DNA of 64,000 nt from Micromussa lordhowensis (lineage: Eukaryota; Cnidaria; Anthozoa; Scleractinia; Lobophylliidae). Below, piece by piece: positions 12,096 to 24,601 of the stretch. The stretch covers positions 30,831,974 to 30,895,973 of the forward strand of contig OZ026599.1 of assembly GCA_964020085.1 (NCBI GenBank). Direction: 5' to 3'. Position 1 is the stretch's first letter; every line of letters begins with the position of its first letter. Position numbers and translations under genes: made by a program. The notes below the pieces were generated by a model, which made no database searches, was not told the origin of the DNA, and was given only the letters and a program-made list of their open reading frames with translations.

Positions 12096-13628
12096 AAGTG
12101 TCCGTATAGCCGAGTTATGACAATGTTGGCAAGGACACCTAAATCGGCCATTTTCTGAGATTTTGCCAAAGGGGGACCAACGGAAAATGCTCAAAAAATT
12201 AGGCCGACTATAGGGGCTTCAAAAACACACTGGCGCAAATGCCATCATCTCCTAATTAGTATGCACTTGAAGTGCAAACATAGGACAACATTTTGCTGCA
12301 AACTGCCGCTCCATAAGTGTCCGTATAGCCGAGTTATGACAATGTTGGCAAGGACACCTAAATCGGCCATTTTCTAAGATTTTGCCAAGGGGGGACCAAG
12401 GGAAAATGCTCAAAAAAAGTAGGCCGACTATAGGGGCTTCAGAAACACCCTGGCGCAAATACCATCATCTCCTAATTAGTATGCACTTGAAGTGCAAACA
12501 TAGGACAACAATCTGCTGCAAACTGCCGCTCCATAAGTGTCCGTATAGCCGAGTTATGACAATGTTGGCAAGGACACCTAAATCGGCCATTTTCTGAGAT
12601 TTTGCTAAGGGAGGATCAAAGGAAAATGGTCAAAAAAGTAGGCCGACTATAGGGGCTTCAAAAACACCCTGACGCAAATGCCATTATCTCCTAATTAATA
12701 TGCACTTGAAAAGCAAACATAGGACAACATTTTGCTGCAAACTGCCGCTCAATAAGTGTCCGTATAGCCGAGTTATGACAATGTTGGCAAGGACACCTAA
12801 ATCGGCCATTTTCTGAGATTTTGCCAAGGGGGGACCAAGGGAAAACGCTCAAAAAAGTAGGCCGACTATAGGGGCTTCAAAAACACCCGGGTGCAAATGC
12901 CATCATCTCCCAATTAATATGCACTTGAAGTGCAAACATAGGACAACATTTTGCTGCAATCTGCCGCTCCATAAGTGTCCGCATAGCCGAGTTATGACAA
13001 TGTTGGCAAGGACACCTAAATCGGCCATTTTCTGAGATTTTGCCAAGGGGAGACCAAGGAAAAATGCTCAAAAAAGTAGGCTGACTAGAGGGGCTTCAAA
13101 AAAACCCTGGCGCAAATGCCATCATCTCCTAATTAGTATGCACTTGAAGTGCAAACATAGGACAACATTTTGCTGCAAAATGCCGCTCCATAAGTGTCCG
13201 TATAGCCGAGTTATGACAATGTTGGCAAGGACGCTTAAATCGGCCATTTTCTGAGATTTTGCCAAGGGGGGACCAAGGGAAAATGCTCAAAAAAGTAGGC
13301 CGACTATAGGGGCTTCAAAAACACCCTGGCGCAAATGCCATCATCTCCTAATTAGTATGCACTTAAAGTGCAAACATAGGACAACATTTTGCTGCGAACT
13401 GCCGCTCCACAAGTGTCCGTATAGCCGAGTTATGACAATGTTGGTAAGGACACCTAAATCGGCCATTTTCTGAGATTTTGCACGGGGGGAACAAGGGAAA
13501 ATGCTCAAAACAGTAGGCCGACTATAGGGGCTTCAAAAACACCCTGGCGCAAATGCCATCATCTCCTAATTAGTATGCACTTGAAGTGCAAACATAGGAC
13601 AACATTTTGCTGCAAACTGCCGCTCCAT
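12096..13628 (+). repeat. 7-monomer higher-order unit, copy 2 (1533 bp)
   Basis: This repeats 10563-12095 almost base for base. Reading by eye I found one substitution, C to G, at 12629 (11096 in copy 1). Such near-identity against the background of divergent monomers indicates a very recent tandem duplication, or an assembly artefact. Its last four monomers (T2 at 12777, T3 at 12996, T4 at 13215, T5 at 13434) continue into T6 at 13652 instead of returning to T10, so the register changes here from 7 to 10 monomers. Confidence 0.92.
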
Positions 13629-14966
13629 AAGTGTCCGTATAGCCGAGTTATGACAATGTTGGCAAGGACACCTAAATCGGCCATTTTCTGAGATTTTGCC
13701 AAGGGGGACCAAGGGAAAATGCTCAAAAAAGTGGGCCGACTATAGGGGCTTCAAAAACACCCTGGCGCAAATACCATCATCTCCTAATTAGTATGCACTT
13801 GAAGTGCAAACATAGGACAACATTTTGCTGCAAACTGCCGCTCCATAAGTGTCCGTATAGCCGAGTTATGACAATGTTGGCAAGGACACCTAAATCGGCC
13901 ATTTTCTGAGATTTTGCCAAAGGGGAACCAGGGGAAAATGCTCAAAAAAGTAGGCCGACTATAGGGGCTTGAAAAACACCCTGGCGCAAATGCCATCATC
14001 TCCACAGTAGTATGCATTTCAAGTGCAAATATAGGACAACATTTTGCTGCAAACTGCCGCTCCATAAGTGTCCGTATGGCCGAGTTATAACAATGTTGAA
14101 AAGGACACCTAAATCGGCCATTTTCTGAGATTTTTCCAAGGGGGGACCAAGGGAAAACGCTCAAAAAAGTAGGCCGACTATAGGGGCTTCTAAACCACCC
14201 TGGCGCAAATGCCAGCATCTCGTAATTAGTATGCACTTGAAGTGCAAACATAGGACAACATTTTGCTGCAAACTGCCGCTCCATAAGTGTCCGTATAGCC
14301 GAGTTATGACAATGTTGGCAAGGACACCTAAATCTGCCATTTTTTGAGATTTTGCCAAGGCGGGACCAAAGGAAAATGCTCAGAAAAGTAGGCCAACTAT
14401 AGGGGCTTCAAAAACACCCTGGCGCAAATGCCATCATCTCCTAATTAGTATGCACTTGAAGTGCAAACATAGGACAACATTTTGCTGCAAACTGCCGCTC
14501 CATAAGTGTCCGTATAGCCGAGTTATGACAATGTTGGCAAGGAAACCTAAATCGGCCATTTTCTGAGATTTTGCCAAGGGGGGGACCAAGGGAAAATGCT
14601 CAAAAAAAGTAGGCCGACTATAGGGGCTTCAGAAACACCCTGGCGCAAATACCATCATCTCCTAATTAGTATGCACTTGAAGTGCAAACATAGGACAACA
14701 ATCTGCTGCAAACTGCCGCTCCATAAGTGTCCGTATAGCCGAGTTATGACAATGTTGGCAAGGACACCTAAATCGGCCATTTTCTGAGATTTTGCTAAGG
14801 GAGGATCAAAGGAAAATGCTCAAAAAAGTAGGCCGACTATAGGGGCTTCAAAAACACCCTGACGCAAATGCCATTATCTCCTAATTAATATGCACTTGAA
14901 AAGCAAACATAGGACAACATTTTGCTGCAAACTGCCGCTCAATAAGTGTCCGTATAGCCGAGTTAT
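12777..14966 (+). repeat. 10-monomer higher-order unit T2 to T11 (2190 bp)
   Basis: This is a complete cycle: T2 12777, T3 12996, T4 13215, T5 13434, T6 13652, T7 13870, T8 14089, T9 14308, T10 14527, T11 14748. The next T2 begins at 14967, exactly 2190 bp on. The order is the same as at 219-2408. The T10 member is 221 bp because of one extra G and one extra A. The first four members overlap copy 2 of the 7-monomer unit, so the shorter unit can be explained as a deletion derivative of this one, or this one as an insertion product. Confidence 0.9.
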
Positions 14967-17152
14967 GACAATGTTGGCAAGGACACCTAAATCGGCCATT
15001 TTCTGAGATTTTGCCAAGGGGGGACCAAGGGAAAACGCTCAAAAAAGTAGGCCGACTATAGGGGCTTCAAAAACACCCGGGTGCAAATGCCATCATCTCC
15101 CAATTAATATGCACTTGAAGTGCAAACATAGGACAACATTTTGCTGCAATCTGCCGCTCCATAAGTGTCCGCATAGCCGAGTTATGACAATGTTGGCAAG
15201 GACACCTAAATCGGCCATTTTCTGAGATTTTGCCAAGGGGAGACCAAGGAAAAATGCTCAAAAAAGTAGGCTGACTAGAGGGGCTTCAAAAACACCCTGG
15301 CGCAAATGCCATCATCTCCTAATTAGTATGCACTTGAAGTGCAAACATAGGACAACATTTTGCTGCAAAATGCTGCTCCATAAGTGTCCGTATAGCCGAG
15401 TTATGACAATGTTGGCAAGGACGCTTAAATCGGCCATTTTCTGAGATTTTGCCAAGGGGGGACCAAGGGAAAATGCTCAAAAAAGTAGGCCGACTATAGG
15501 GGCTTCAAAAACACCCTGGCGCAAATGCCATCATCTCCTAATTAGTATGCACTTAAAGTGCAAACATAGGACAACATTTTGCTGCGAACTGCCGCTCCAC
15601 AAGTGTCCGTATAGCCGAGTTATGACAATGTTGGTAAGGACACCTAAATCGGCCATTTTCTGAGATTTTGCACGGGGGGAACAAGGGAAAATGCTCAAAA
15701 CAGTAGGCCGACTATAGGGGCTTCAAAAACACCCTGGCGCAAATGCCATCATCTCCTAATTAGTATGCACTTGAAGTGCAAACATAGGACAACATTTTGC
15801 TGCAAACTGCCGCTCCATAAGTGTCCGTATAGCCGAGTTATGACAATGTTGGCAAGGACACCTAAATCGGCCATTTTCTGAGATTTTGCCAAGGGGGACC
15901 AAGGGAAAATGCTCAAAAAAGTGGGCCGACTATAGGGGCTTCAAAAACACCCTGGCGCAAATACCATCATCTCCTAATTAGTATGCACTTGAAGTGCAAA
16001 CATAGGACAACATTTTGCTGCAAACTGCCGCTCCATAAGTGTCCGTATAGCCGAGTTATGACAATGTTGGCAAGGACACCTAAATCGGCCATTTTCTGAG
16101 ATTTTGCCAAAGGGGGACCAGGGGAAAATGCTCAAAAAAGTAGGCCGACTATAGGGGCTTGAAAAACACCCTGGCGCAAATGCCATCATCTCCACAGTAG
16201 TATGCATTTCAAGTGCAAATATAGGACAACATTTTGCTGCAAACTGCCGCTCCATAAGTGTCCGTATGGCCGAGTTATAACAATGTTGAAAAGGACACCT
16301 AAATCGGCCATTTTCTGAGATTTTGCCAAGGGGAGACCAAGGAAAAATGCTCAAAAAAGTAGGCTGACTAGAGGGGCTTCAAAAACACCCTGGCGCAAAT
16401 GCCATCATCTCCTAATTAGTATGCACTTGAAGTGCAAACATAGGACAACATTTTGCTGCAAAATGCCGCTCCATAAGTGTCCGTATAGCCGAGTTATGAC
16501 AATGTTGGCAAGGACGCTTAAATCGGCCATTTTCTGAGATTTTGCCAAGGGGGGACCAAGGGAAAATGCTCAAAAAAGTAGGCCGCCTATAGGGGCTTCA
16601 AAAACACCCTGGCGCAAATGCCATCATCTCCTAATTAGTATGCACTTAAAGTGCAAACATAGGACAACATTTTGCTGCGAACTGCCGCTCCACAAGTGTC
16701 CGTATAGCCGAGTTATGACAATGTTGGTAAGGACACCTAAATCGGCCATTTTCTGAGATTTTGCACGGGGGGAACAAGGGAAAATGCTCAAAACAGTAGG
16801 CCGACTATAGGGGCTTCAAAAACACCCTGGCGCAAATGCCATCATCTCCTAATTAGTATGCACTTGAAGTGCAAACATAGGACAACATTTTGCTGCAAAC
16901 TGCCGCTCCATAAGTGTCCGTATAGCCGAGTTATGACAATGTTGGCAAGGACACCTAAATCGGCCATTTTCTGAGATTTTGCCAAGGGGGACCAAGGGAA
17001 AATGCTCAAAAAAGTAGGCCGACTATAGGGGCTTCAAAAACACCCTGGCGCAAATACCATCATCTCCTAATTAGTATGCACTTGAAGTGCAAACATAGGA
17101 CAACATTTTGCTGCAAACTGCCGCTCCATAAGTGTCCGTATAGCCGAGTTAT
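14967..17152 (+). repeat. Second T2-T7 series with a 5-monomer register change
   Basis: T2 14967, T3 15186, T4 15405, T5 15624, T6 15842 and T7 16060 follow the 10-monomer order. At 16279 the series jumps from T8 back to T3 inside one monomer and continues with T4 16498, T5 16717 and T6 16935. The T3 mark GACTAGAGG at 15273 and 16366 is therefore 1093 bp apart (5 monomers). Differences from the previous cycle are few, for example GCTGCTCC near 15372 and GCCGCCTAT near 16583. Confidence 0.9.
16279..16497 (+). repeat. Recombinant monomer, T8 left end joined to T3 right end
   Basis: The left end has the T8 mark GTTGAAAAGG (ending 16293), which elsewhere is followed by GATTTTTCCAAGG. Here the G at 16325 gives GATTTTGCC, and AGGGGAGACCAAGG, GACTAGAGGGG and GCAAAATGCC follow, all T3 marks. 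The switch lies between about 16294 and 16324, in sequence common to both types. This is the expected footprint of unequal crossing-over or gene conversion in register between two types five positions apart. Confidence 0.85.
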
Positions 17153-19562
17153 GACAATGTTGGCAAGGACACCTAAATCGGCCATTTTCTGAGATTTTGC
17201 CAAAGGGGGACCAGGGGAAAATGCTCAAAAAAGTAGCCCGACTATAGGGGCTTGAAAAACAGCCTGGCGCAAATGCCATCATCTCCACAGTAGTATGCAT
17301 TTCAAGTGCAAATATAGGACAACATTTTGCTGCAAACTGCCGCTCCATAAGTGTCCGTATGGCCGAGTTATAACAATGTTGAAAAGGACACCTAAATCGG
17401 CCATTTTCTGAGATTTTTCCAAGGGGGGACCAAGGGAAAACGCTCAAAAAAGTAGGCCGACTATAGGGGCTTCTAAACCACCCTGGCGCAAATGCCAGCA
17501 TCTCGTATTTAGTATGCACTTGAAGTGCAAACATAGGACAATATTTTGCTGCAAACTGCCGCTCCATAAGTGTCCGTATAGCCGAGTTATGACAATGTTG
17601 GCAAGGACACCTAAATCTGCCATTTTTTGAGATTTTGCCAAGGGGGGACCAAAGGAAAATGCTCAGAAAAGTAGGCCAACTATAGGGGCTTCAAAAACAC
17701 CCTGGCGCAAATGCCATCATCTCCTAATTAGTATGCACTTGAAGTGCAAACATAGGACAACATTTTGCTGCAAACTGCCGCTCCATAAGTGTCCGTATAG
17801 CCGAGTTATGACAATGTTGGCAAGGAAACCTAAATCGGCCATTTTCTGAGATTTTGCCAAGGGGGGGACCAAGGGAAAATGCTCAAAAAAGTAGGCCGAC
17901 TATAGGGGCTTCAAAAACACCCTGGCGCAAATGCCATCATCTCCTAATTAGTATGCACTTGAAGTGCAAACATAGGACAACATTTTGCTGCAAACTGTCG
18001 CTCCATAAGTGTCCGTATAGCCGAGTTATGACAATGTTGGCAAGGACATTCAAATCGGCCATTTTCTGAGATTTTGCCAAGGGGGGACCAAGGGAAAATG
18101 CTCAAAAAAGTAGGCCGACTATAGGGGCTTCAAAAACACCTTGGCGCAAATGCCGTCATATCCTAATTAGTATGCACTTAAAGTGCAAACATAGGACAAC
18201 ATTTTGCTGCAAACTGCCGCTCCATAAGTGTCCGTATAGCCGAGTTATGACAATGTTGGCAAGGACACCTAAATCGGCCATTTTCTAAGATTTTGCCAAG
18301 GGGGGACCAAGGGAAAATGCTCAAAAAAAGTAGGCCGACTATAGGGGCTTCAGAAACACCCTGGCGCAAATACCATCATCTCCTAATTAGTATGCACTTG
18401 AAGTGCAAACATAGGACAACAATCTGCTGCAAACTGCCGCTCCATAAGTGTCCGTATAGCCGAGTTATGACAATGTTGGCAAGGACACCTAAATCGGCCA
18501 TTTTCTGAGATTTTGCTAAGGGAGGATCAAAGGAAAATGCTCAAAAAAGTAGGCCGACTATAGGGGCTTCAAAAACACCCTGACGCAAATGCCATTATCT
18601 CCTAATTAATATGCACTTGAAAAGCAAACATAGGACAACATTTTGCTGCAAACTGCCGCTCAATAAGTGTCCGTATAGCCGAGTTATGACAATGTTGGCA
18701 AGGACACCTAAATCGGCCATTTTCTGAGATTTTGCCAAGGGGGGACCAAGGGAAAACGCTCAAAAAAGTAGGCCGACTATAGGGGCTTCAAAAACACCCG
18801 GGTGCAAATTCCATCATCTCCCAATTAGTATGCACTTGAAGTGCAAACATAGCACAACATTTTGCTGCAATCTGCCGCTCCATAAGTGTCCGCATAGCCG
18901 AGTTATGACAATGTTGGCAAGGACACCTAAATCGGCCATTTTCTGAGATTTTGCCAAGGGGAGACCAAGGAAAAATGCTCAAAAAAGTAGGCTGACTAGA
19001 GGGGCTTCAAAAACACCCTGGCGCAAATGCCATCATCTCCTAATTAGTATGCACTTGAAGTGCAAACATAGGACAACATTTTGCTGCAAACTGCCGCTCC
19101 ATAAGTGTCCGTATAGCCGAGTTCTGACAATAATGGTAAGGACACCTTAATCGGCCATTTTCTGAGATTTTGCCAATGGGGGAAAAAGGGAAAATGCTCA
19201 AAAATTGAAGCCGACTATAGGGGCTTCAAAAACACCCTGGCGGAAATGCCATCATCTTCTATTTAGTATGCACTTGAAGTGCAATCATAGGACAACATTT
19301 TGCTGCAAACTGCCGCTCCATAAGTGTCCGTATAGCCGAGTTATGACAATGTTGGCAAGGACACCTAAATCGGCCATTTTCTGAGATTTTGCCAAGGGGG
19401 ACCAAGGGAAAACGGTCAAAAAAGTAGGCCGACTATAGGGGCTTCAAAAACACCCTGGTGCAAATGCCATCATCTCCTAATTAATATGCACTTAAAGTGC
19501 AAACATAGGACAACATTTTGCTGCAAACTGCGGCTCCATAAGTGTCCGTATAGCCGAGTTAT
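17153..19562 (+). repeat. 11-monomer unit, copy 1 (T7-T9, T10/T11, T2-T3 and others)
   Basis: T7 17153, T8 17372 and T9 17591 are followed by monomers marked AACTGTCGC (17995) and CCGTCATATCC (about 18150), then T10, T11, T2 and T3 to about 19110, and a monomer with ATTGAAGCC (19204) and a GCGGCTCC form (about 19530). The first five or so monomers match 19563-20680 at an offset of 2410 bp (11 monomers). The ATTGAAGCC stretch 19130-19580 reappears at 22850-23310, offset 3727 bp (17 monomers). Confidence 0.85.
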
Positions 19563-21754
19563 GACAATGTTGGCAAGGACACCTACATTGGCCATTTTCT
19601 GAGATTTTGCCAAAGGGGGACCAGGGGAAAATGCTCAAAAAAGTAGGCCGACTATAGGGGCTTGAAAAACACCCTGGCGCAAATGCCATCATCTCCACAG
19701 TAGTATGCATTTCAAGTGCAAATATAGGACAACATTTTGCTGCAAACTGCCGCTCCATAAGTGTCCGTATGGCCGAGTTATAACAATGTTGAAAAGGACA
19801 CCTAAATCGGCCATTTTCTGAGATTTTTCCAAGGGGGGACCAAGGGAAAACGCTCAAAAAAGTAGGCCGACTATAGGGGCTTCTAAACCACCCTGGCGCA
19901 AATGCCAGCATCTCGTAATTAGTATGCACTCTAAGTGCAAACATAGGACAACATTTTGCTGCAAACTGCCGCTCCATAAGTGTCCGTATAGCCGAGTTAT
20001 GACAATGTTGGCAAGGACACCTAAATCTGCCATTTTTTGAGATTTTGCCAAGGGGGGACCAAAGGAAAATGCTCAGAAAAGTAGGCCAACTATAGGGGCT
20101 TCAAAAACACCCTGGCGCAAATGCCATCATCTCCTAATTAGTATGCCCTTGAAGTGCAAACATAGGACAACATTTTGCTGCAAACTGCCGCTCCATAAGT
20201 GTCCGTATAGCCGAGTTATGACAATGTTGGCAAGGACACCTAAATCGGCCATTTTCTGAGATTTTGCCAAGGGGGGGACCAAGGGAAAATGCTCAAAAAA
20301 GTAGGCCGACTATAGGGGCTTAAAAAACACCCTGTCGCAAATGCCATCATCTCCTAATTAGTATGCACTTGAAGTGCAAACATAGGACAACATTTTGCTG
20401 CAAACTGTCGCTCCATAAGTGTCCGTATAGCCGAGTTATGACAATGTTGGCAAGGACACTCAAATCGGCCATTTTCTGAGATTTTGCCAAGGGGGGACCA
20501 AGGGAAAATGCTCAAAAAAGTAGGCCGACTATAGGGGCTTCAAAAACACCTTGGCGCAAATGCCGTCATATCCTAATTAGTATGCACTTGAAGTGCAAAC
20601 ATAGGACAACATTTTGCTGCAAACTGCCGCTCCATAAGTGTCCGTATAGCCGAGTTATGACAATGGTGGCAAGGACACCTAAATCGGCCATTTTCTGAGA
20701 TTTTGCCAAAGGGGGGGCCAAGGGAAAATGCTCAAAAAAGTAGGCCGACTATAGGGGCTTCAAAAACACCCTGGCGCAAATGCCATCATCTCCTAATTAG
20801 TATGCACTTCAAGTGCAAACATAGGACAACATTTTGCTGCAAACTGCCGCTCCATAAGTGTCCGTATAGCCGAGTTATGACAATGGTGGCAAGGACACCT
20901 AAATCGGCCATTTTCTGAGATTTTGCCAAGGGGGGGCCAAGGGAAAATGCTCAAAAAAGTAGGCCGACTATAGGGGCTTCAAAAACACCCTGGCGCAAAT
21001 GCCATCATCTCCTAATTAGTATGCACTTGAAGTGCAAACATAGGACAACATTTTGCTGCAAACTACCACTCCATAAGTGTCCGTATAGCCGAGTTATGAC
21101 AATCTTGGCAAGGACACCTAAATCGGCCATTTTCTGAGATTTTGCCAAGGGGGGACCAAGGGAAAATGCTCAAAAAAGTAGGCTGACTATAGGGGCTTCA
21201 AAAACACCCTGGCGCAAATGCCACCATCTCTCAATTAGTATGCATTTCAAGTGCAAATATAGGACAACATTTTGCTGCAAACTGCCGCTCCATAAGTGTC
21301 CGTATAGCCGAGTTATGACAATGTTGAAAAGGACACCTAAATCGGCCATTTTCTGAGATTTTGCCGAGGGGGGAACAAGGGAAAACGCTCAAAAAAGTAG
21401 GCCGACTATAGGGGCTTCTAAACCAATCTGGCGCAAATGCCAGCATCTCGTAATTAGTATGCACTTGAAGTGCAAACATAGGACAACATTTTGCTGCAAA
21501 CTGCCGCTCCATAAGTGTCCGTATAGCCAAGTTATGACAATGTTGGCAAGGACACCTAAATCTACCATTTTCTGAGATTTTGCCAAGGGGGGGCCAAAGG
21601 AAAGTGCTCAGAAAAGTAGGCCAACTATAGGGGCTTCAAAAACACCCTGTCGCAAATGCCATCATCTCCTAATTAGTATGCACTTGAAGTGCAAACATAG
21701 GACAACATTTTGCTGCAAACTGCCGCTCCATAAGTGTCCATATAGCCGAGTTCT
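19563..21754 (+). repeat. 11-monomer unit, partial copy 2, then mixed monomers
   Basis: T7 19563, T8 19782 and T9 20001 repeat 17153-17809, and AACTGTCGC and CCGTCATATCC recur near 20404 and 20560, all at 2410 bp. Similarity stops near 20680. Then come monomers with CAATGGTGGC (two in a row, about 20663 and 20882), and a further T8/T9-like pair near 21320-21620 carrying CTTCTAAACC and CTCAGAAAAG. Confidence 0.82.
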
Positions 21755-24601
21755 GACAATGTTGGCAAGGACACCTTAATCGGCCATTTTCTGAGATTTT
21801 GCCAAGGGGGGACAAAGGGAAAATGCTCAAAAATTGAAGCCGACTATAGGGGCTTCAAACACACCCTGGCGCAAATGCCATCATCTCTTATTTAGTATGC
21901 ACTTGAAGTGCAATCATAGGACAACATTTTGCTGCAAACTGCCGCTCCATAAGTGTCCGCATAGCCAAGTTATCACAATGTTGGCAAGGACACGTAAATC
22001 GGCCATTTTCTGAGATTTTGCCAAGGGGGACCAAGGGAAAATGCAAAAAAAAGTAGGCCGACTATAGGGGCTTCAAAAACACCCTGGCGCAAATGCCATC
22101 ATCTCCTAATTAATATGCACTTGAAGTGCAAACATAGGACAACATTTTGCTGCAAACTGCGGCTCCATAAGTGTCCGTATAGCCGAGTTATGACAATGTT
22201 GGCAAGGACACCTAAATTGGCCATTTTCTGAGACTTTGCCAAGGGGGGACCAAGGGAAAATGCTCAAAAAAGTAGGCCGACTATAGGGGCTTTAAAAACA
22301 CCCTGGCGCAAATGCCATCATCTCTTAATTAGTATGCACTTGAAGTGCAAACATAGGACAACATTTTGCTGCAAACTGCCGCTCCATAAGTGTCCGTATA
22401 GCCGAGTTATGACAATGTTGGCAAGGACACCTAAATCGGCCATTTTCTGAGATTTTGCCAAGGGGGGGGGCCCAAGGGAAAATGCCTTAAAAAAGTAGGC
22501 CGACTATAGGGGCTTCAAAAACACCCTGGCGCAAATGCCATCATCTCCTAATTAGTATGCACTTGAAGTGCAAACATAGGACAACATTTTGCTGCAAACT
22601 GCCGCTCCATAAGTGTCCGTATGGCCGAGTTATGACAATGTTGGCAAGGACACCTAAATCTGCCATTTTCTGAGATTTTGCCAAGGGGGGACCAAAGGAA
22701 AATGCTCAGAAAAGTAGGCCAACTATAGGGGCTTCAAAAACACCCTGGCGCAAATGCCATCATCTCTTAATTAGTATGCACTTGAAGTGCAAACATAGGA
22801 CAACATTTTGCTGCAAACTGCCGCTCCATAAGTGTCCGTATAGCCGAGTTCTGACAATGTTGGTAAGGACACCTTAATCGGCCATTTTCTGAGATTTTGC
22901 CAATGGAGGAAAAAGGGAAAATGCTCAAAAATTGAAGCCGACTATAGGGGCTTCAAAAACACCCTGGCGGAAATGCCATCATCTTCTATTTAGTATGCAC
23001 TTGAAGTGCAATCATAGGACAACATTTTGCTGCAAACTGCCGCTCCATAAGTGTCCGTATAGCCGAGTTATGACAATGTTGGCAAGGACACCTAAATCGG
23101 CCATTTTCTGAGATTTTGCCAAGGGGGACCAAGGGAAAACGCTCAAAAAAGTAGGCCGACTATAGGGGCTTCAAAAACACCCTGGTGCAAATGCCATCAT
23201 CTCCTAAGTAATATGCACTTAAAGTGCAAACATAGGACAACATTTTGCTGCAAACTGCGGCTCCATAAGTGTCCGTATAGCCGAGTTATGACAATGTTGG
23301 CAAGGACACCTACATTGGCCATTTTCTGAGATTTTGCCAAGGGGGGACCAAGGGAAAATACTCAAAAAAGTAGGCCGACTATAGGGGCTTAAAAAACACC
23401 CTGGCGCAAATGCCGTCATCTCCTAATTAGTATGCACTTGAAGTGCAAACATAGGACAGCATTTTGCTGCAAACTGCCGCTCCATAAGTGTCCGTATAGC
23501 CGAGTTATGACAATGTTGGCAAGGACACCTAAATCGACAATTTTCTGAGATTTTGCCAAGGGGGACCAAGGGAAAATGCTCAAAAAAGTAGGCCGACTAT
23601 AGGGGCTTCAAAAACACCCTGGCGCAAATGCCATCATCTCTTAATTAGTATGCACTTGAAGTGCAAACATAGGACAACATTTTGCTGCAAACTGCCGCTC
23701 CATAAGTTTCCGTATAGCCGAGTTCTGACAATGTTGGCAAGGACACCTTAATCGGCCATTTCTGAGATTTTGCCAAGGGGGGACAAAGGGAAAATGCTCA
23801 AAAATTGAAGCCGACTATAGGGGCTTCAAAAACACCCTGGCGCAAATGCCATCATCTCCTATTTAGTATGCACTTGAAGTGCAATTATAGGACAACATTT
23901 TGCTGCAAACTGCCGCTCCATAAGTGTCCGTATAGCCAAGTTATGACAATGTTGGCAAGGACACGTAAATCGGCCATTTTCTGAGATTTTGCCAAGGGGG
24001 ACCAAGGGAAAATGCAAAAAAAAGTAGGCCGACTATAGGGGCTTCAAAAACACCCTGTCGCAAATGCCATCATCTCCTAATTAATATGCACTTGAAGTGC
24101 AAACATAGGACAACATTTTGCTGCAAACTGCGGCTCCATAAGTGTCCGTATAGCCGAGTTATGACAATGTTGGCAAGGACACCTAAATTGGCCATTTTCT
24201 GAGATTTTGCCGAGGGGGGACCAAGGGAAAATGCTCAAAAAAGTAGGCCGACTATAGGGGCTTTAAAAACACCCTGGCGCAATGGCCATCATCTCTTAAT
24301 TAGTATGCACTTGAAGTGCAAACATAGGACAACATTTTGCTGCAAACTGCTGCTCCATAAGTGTCCGTATAGCCGAGTTATGACAATGTTGGCAAGGACA
24401 CCTAAATCGGCCATTTTCTGAGATTTTGCCAAGGGGGGGGCCAAGGGAAAATGCTCAAAAAAGTAGGCCGACTATAGGGGCTTCAAAAACACCCTGGCGC
24501 AAATGCCATCATCTCCTAATTAGTATGCACTTGAAGTGCAAACATAGGACAACATTTTGCTGCAAACTGCCGCTCCATAAGTGTCCGTATAGCCGAGTAA
24601 T
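21755..24601 (+). repeat. Subarray with a 9-monomer spacing (1971 bp)
   Basis: ATTGAAGCC at 21833 and 23804, and ATGCAAAAAAAAGTAGG at 22041 and 24012, are both 1971 bp apart (9 monomers). The matching stretch runs over about three monomers (21755-22460 and 23725-24430); the second copy lacks one T near 23759. Between them, 22850-23310 is a copy of 19130-19580. Monomers here often carry GAGTTCTGAC, ACACCTTAATC or GCGGCTCC. No gene. Confidence 0.82.
22462..22473 (+). repeat. Second long G-tract, G9 followed by CCC
   Basis: Nine G then CCC replace the usual six G plus ACC. The same monomer also carries TGCCTTAAAAAAG in place of TGCTCAAAAAAG, so its slippage-prone centre has changed at two places. 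Related copies near 20706 and 24431 have seven or eight G, consistent with slippage. Confidence 0.8.

Noticed and set aside
10563..13628. Dismissing the near-identical 7-monomer pair as an assembly error
   Set aside because: Not dismissed: a base difference at 12629 and the different continuation after the second copy make a real duplication plausible, though reads are needed to decide.
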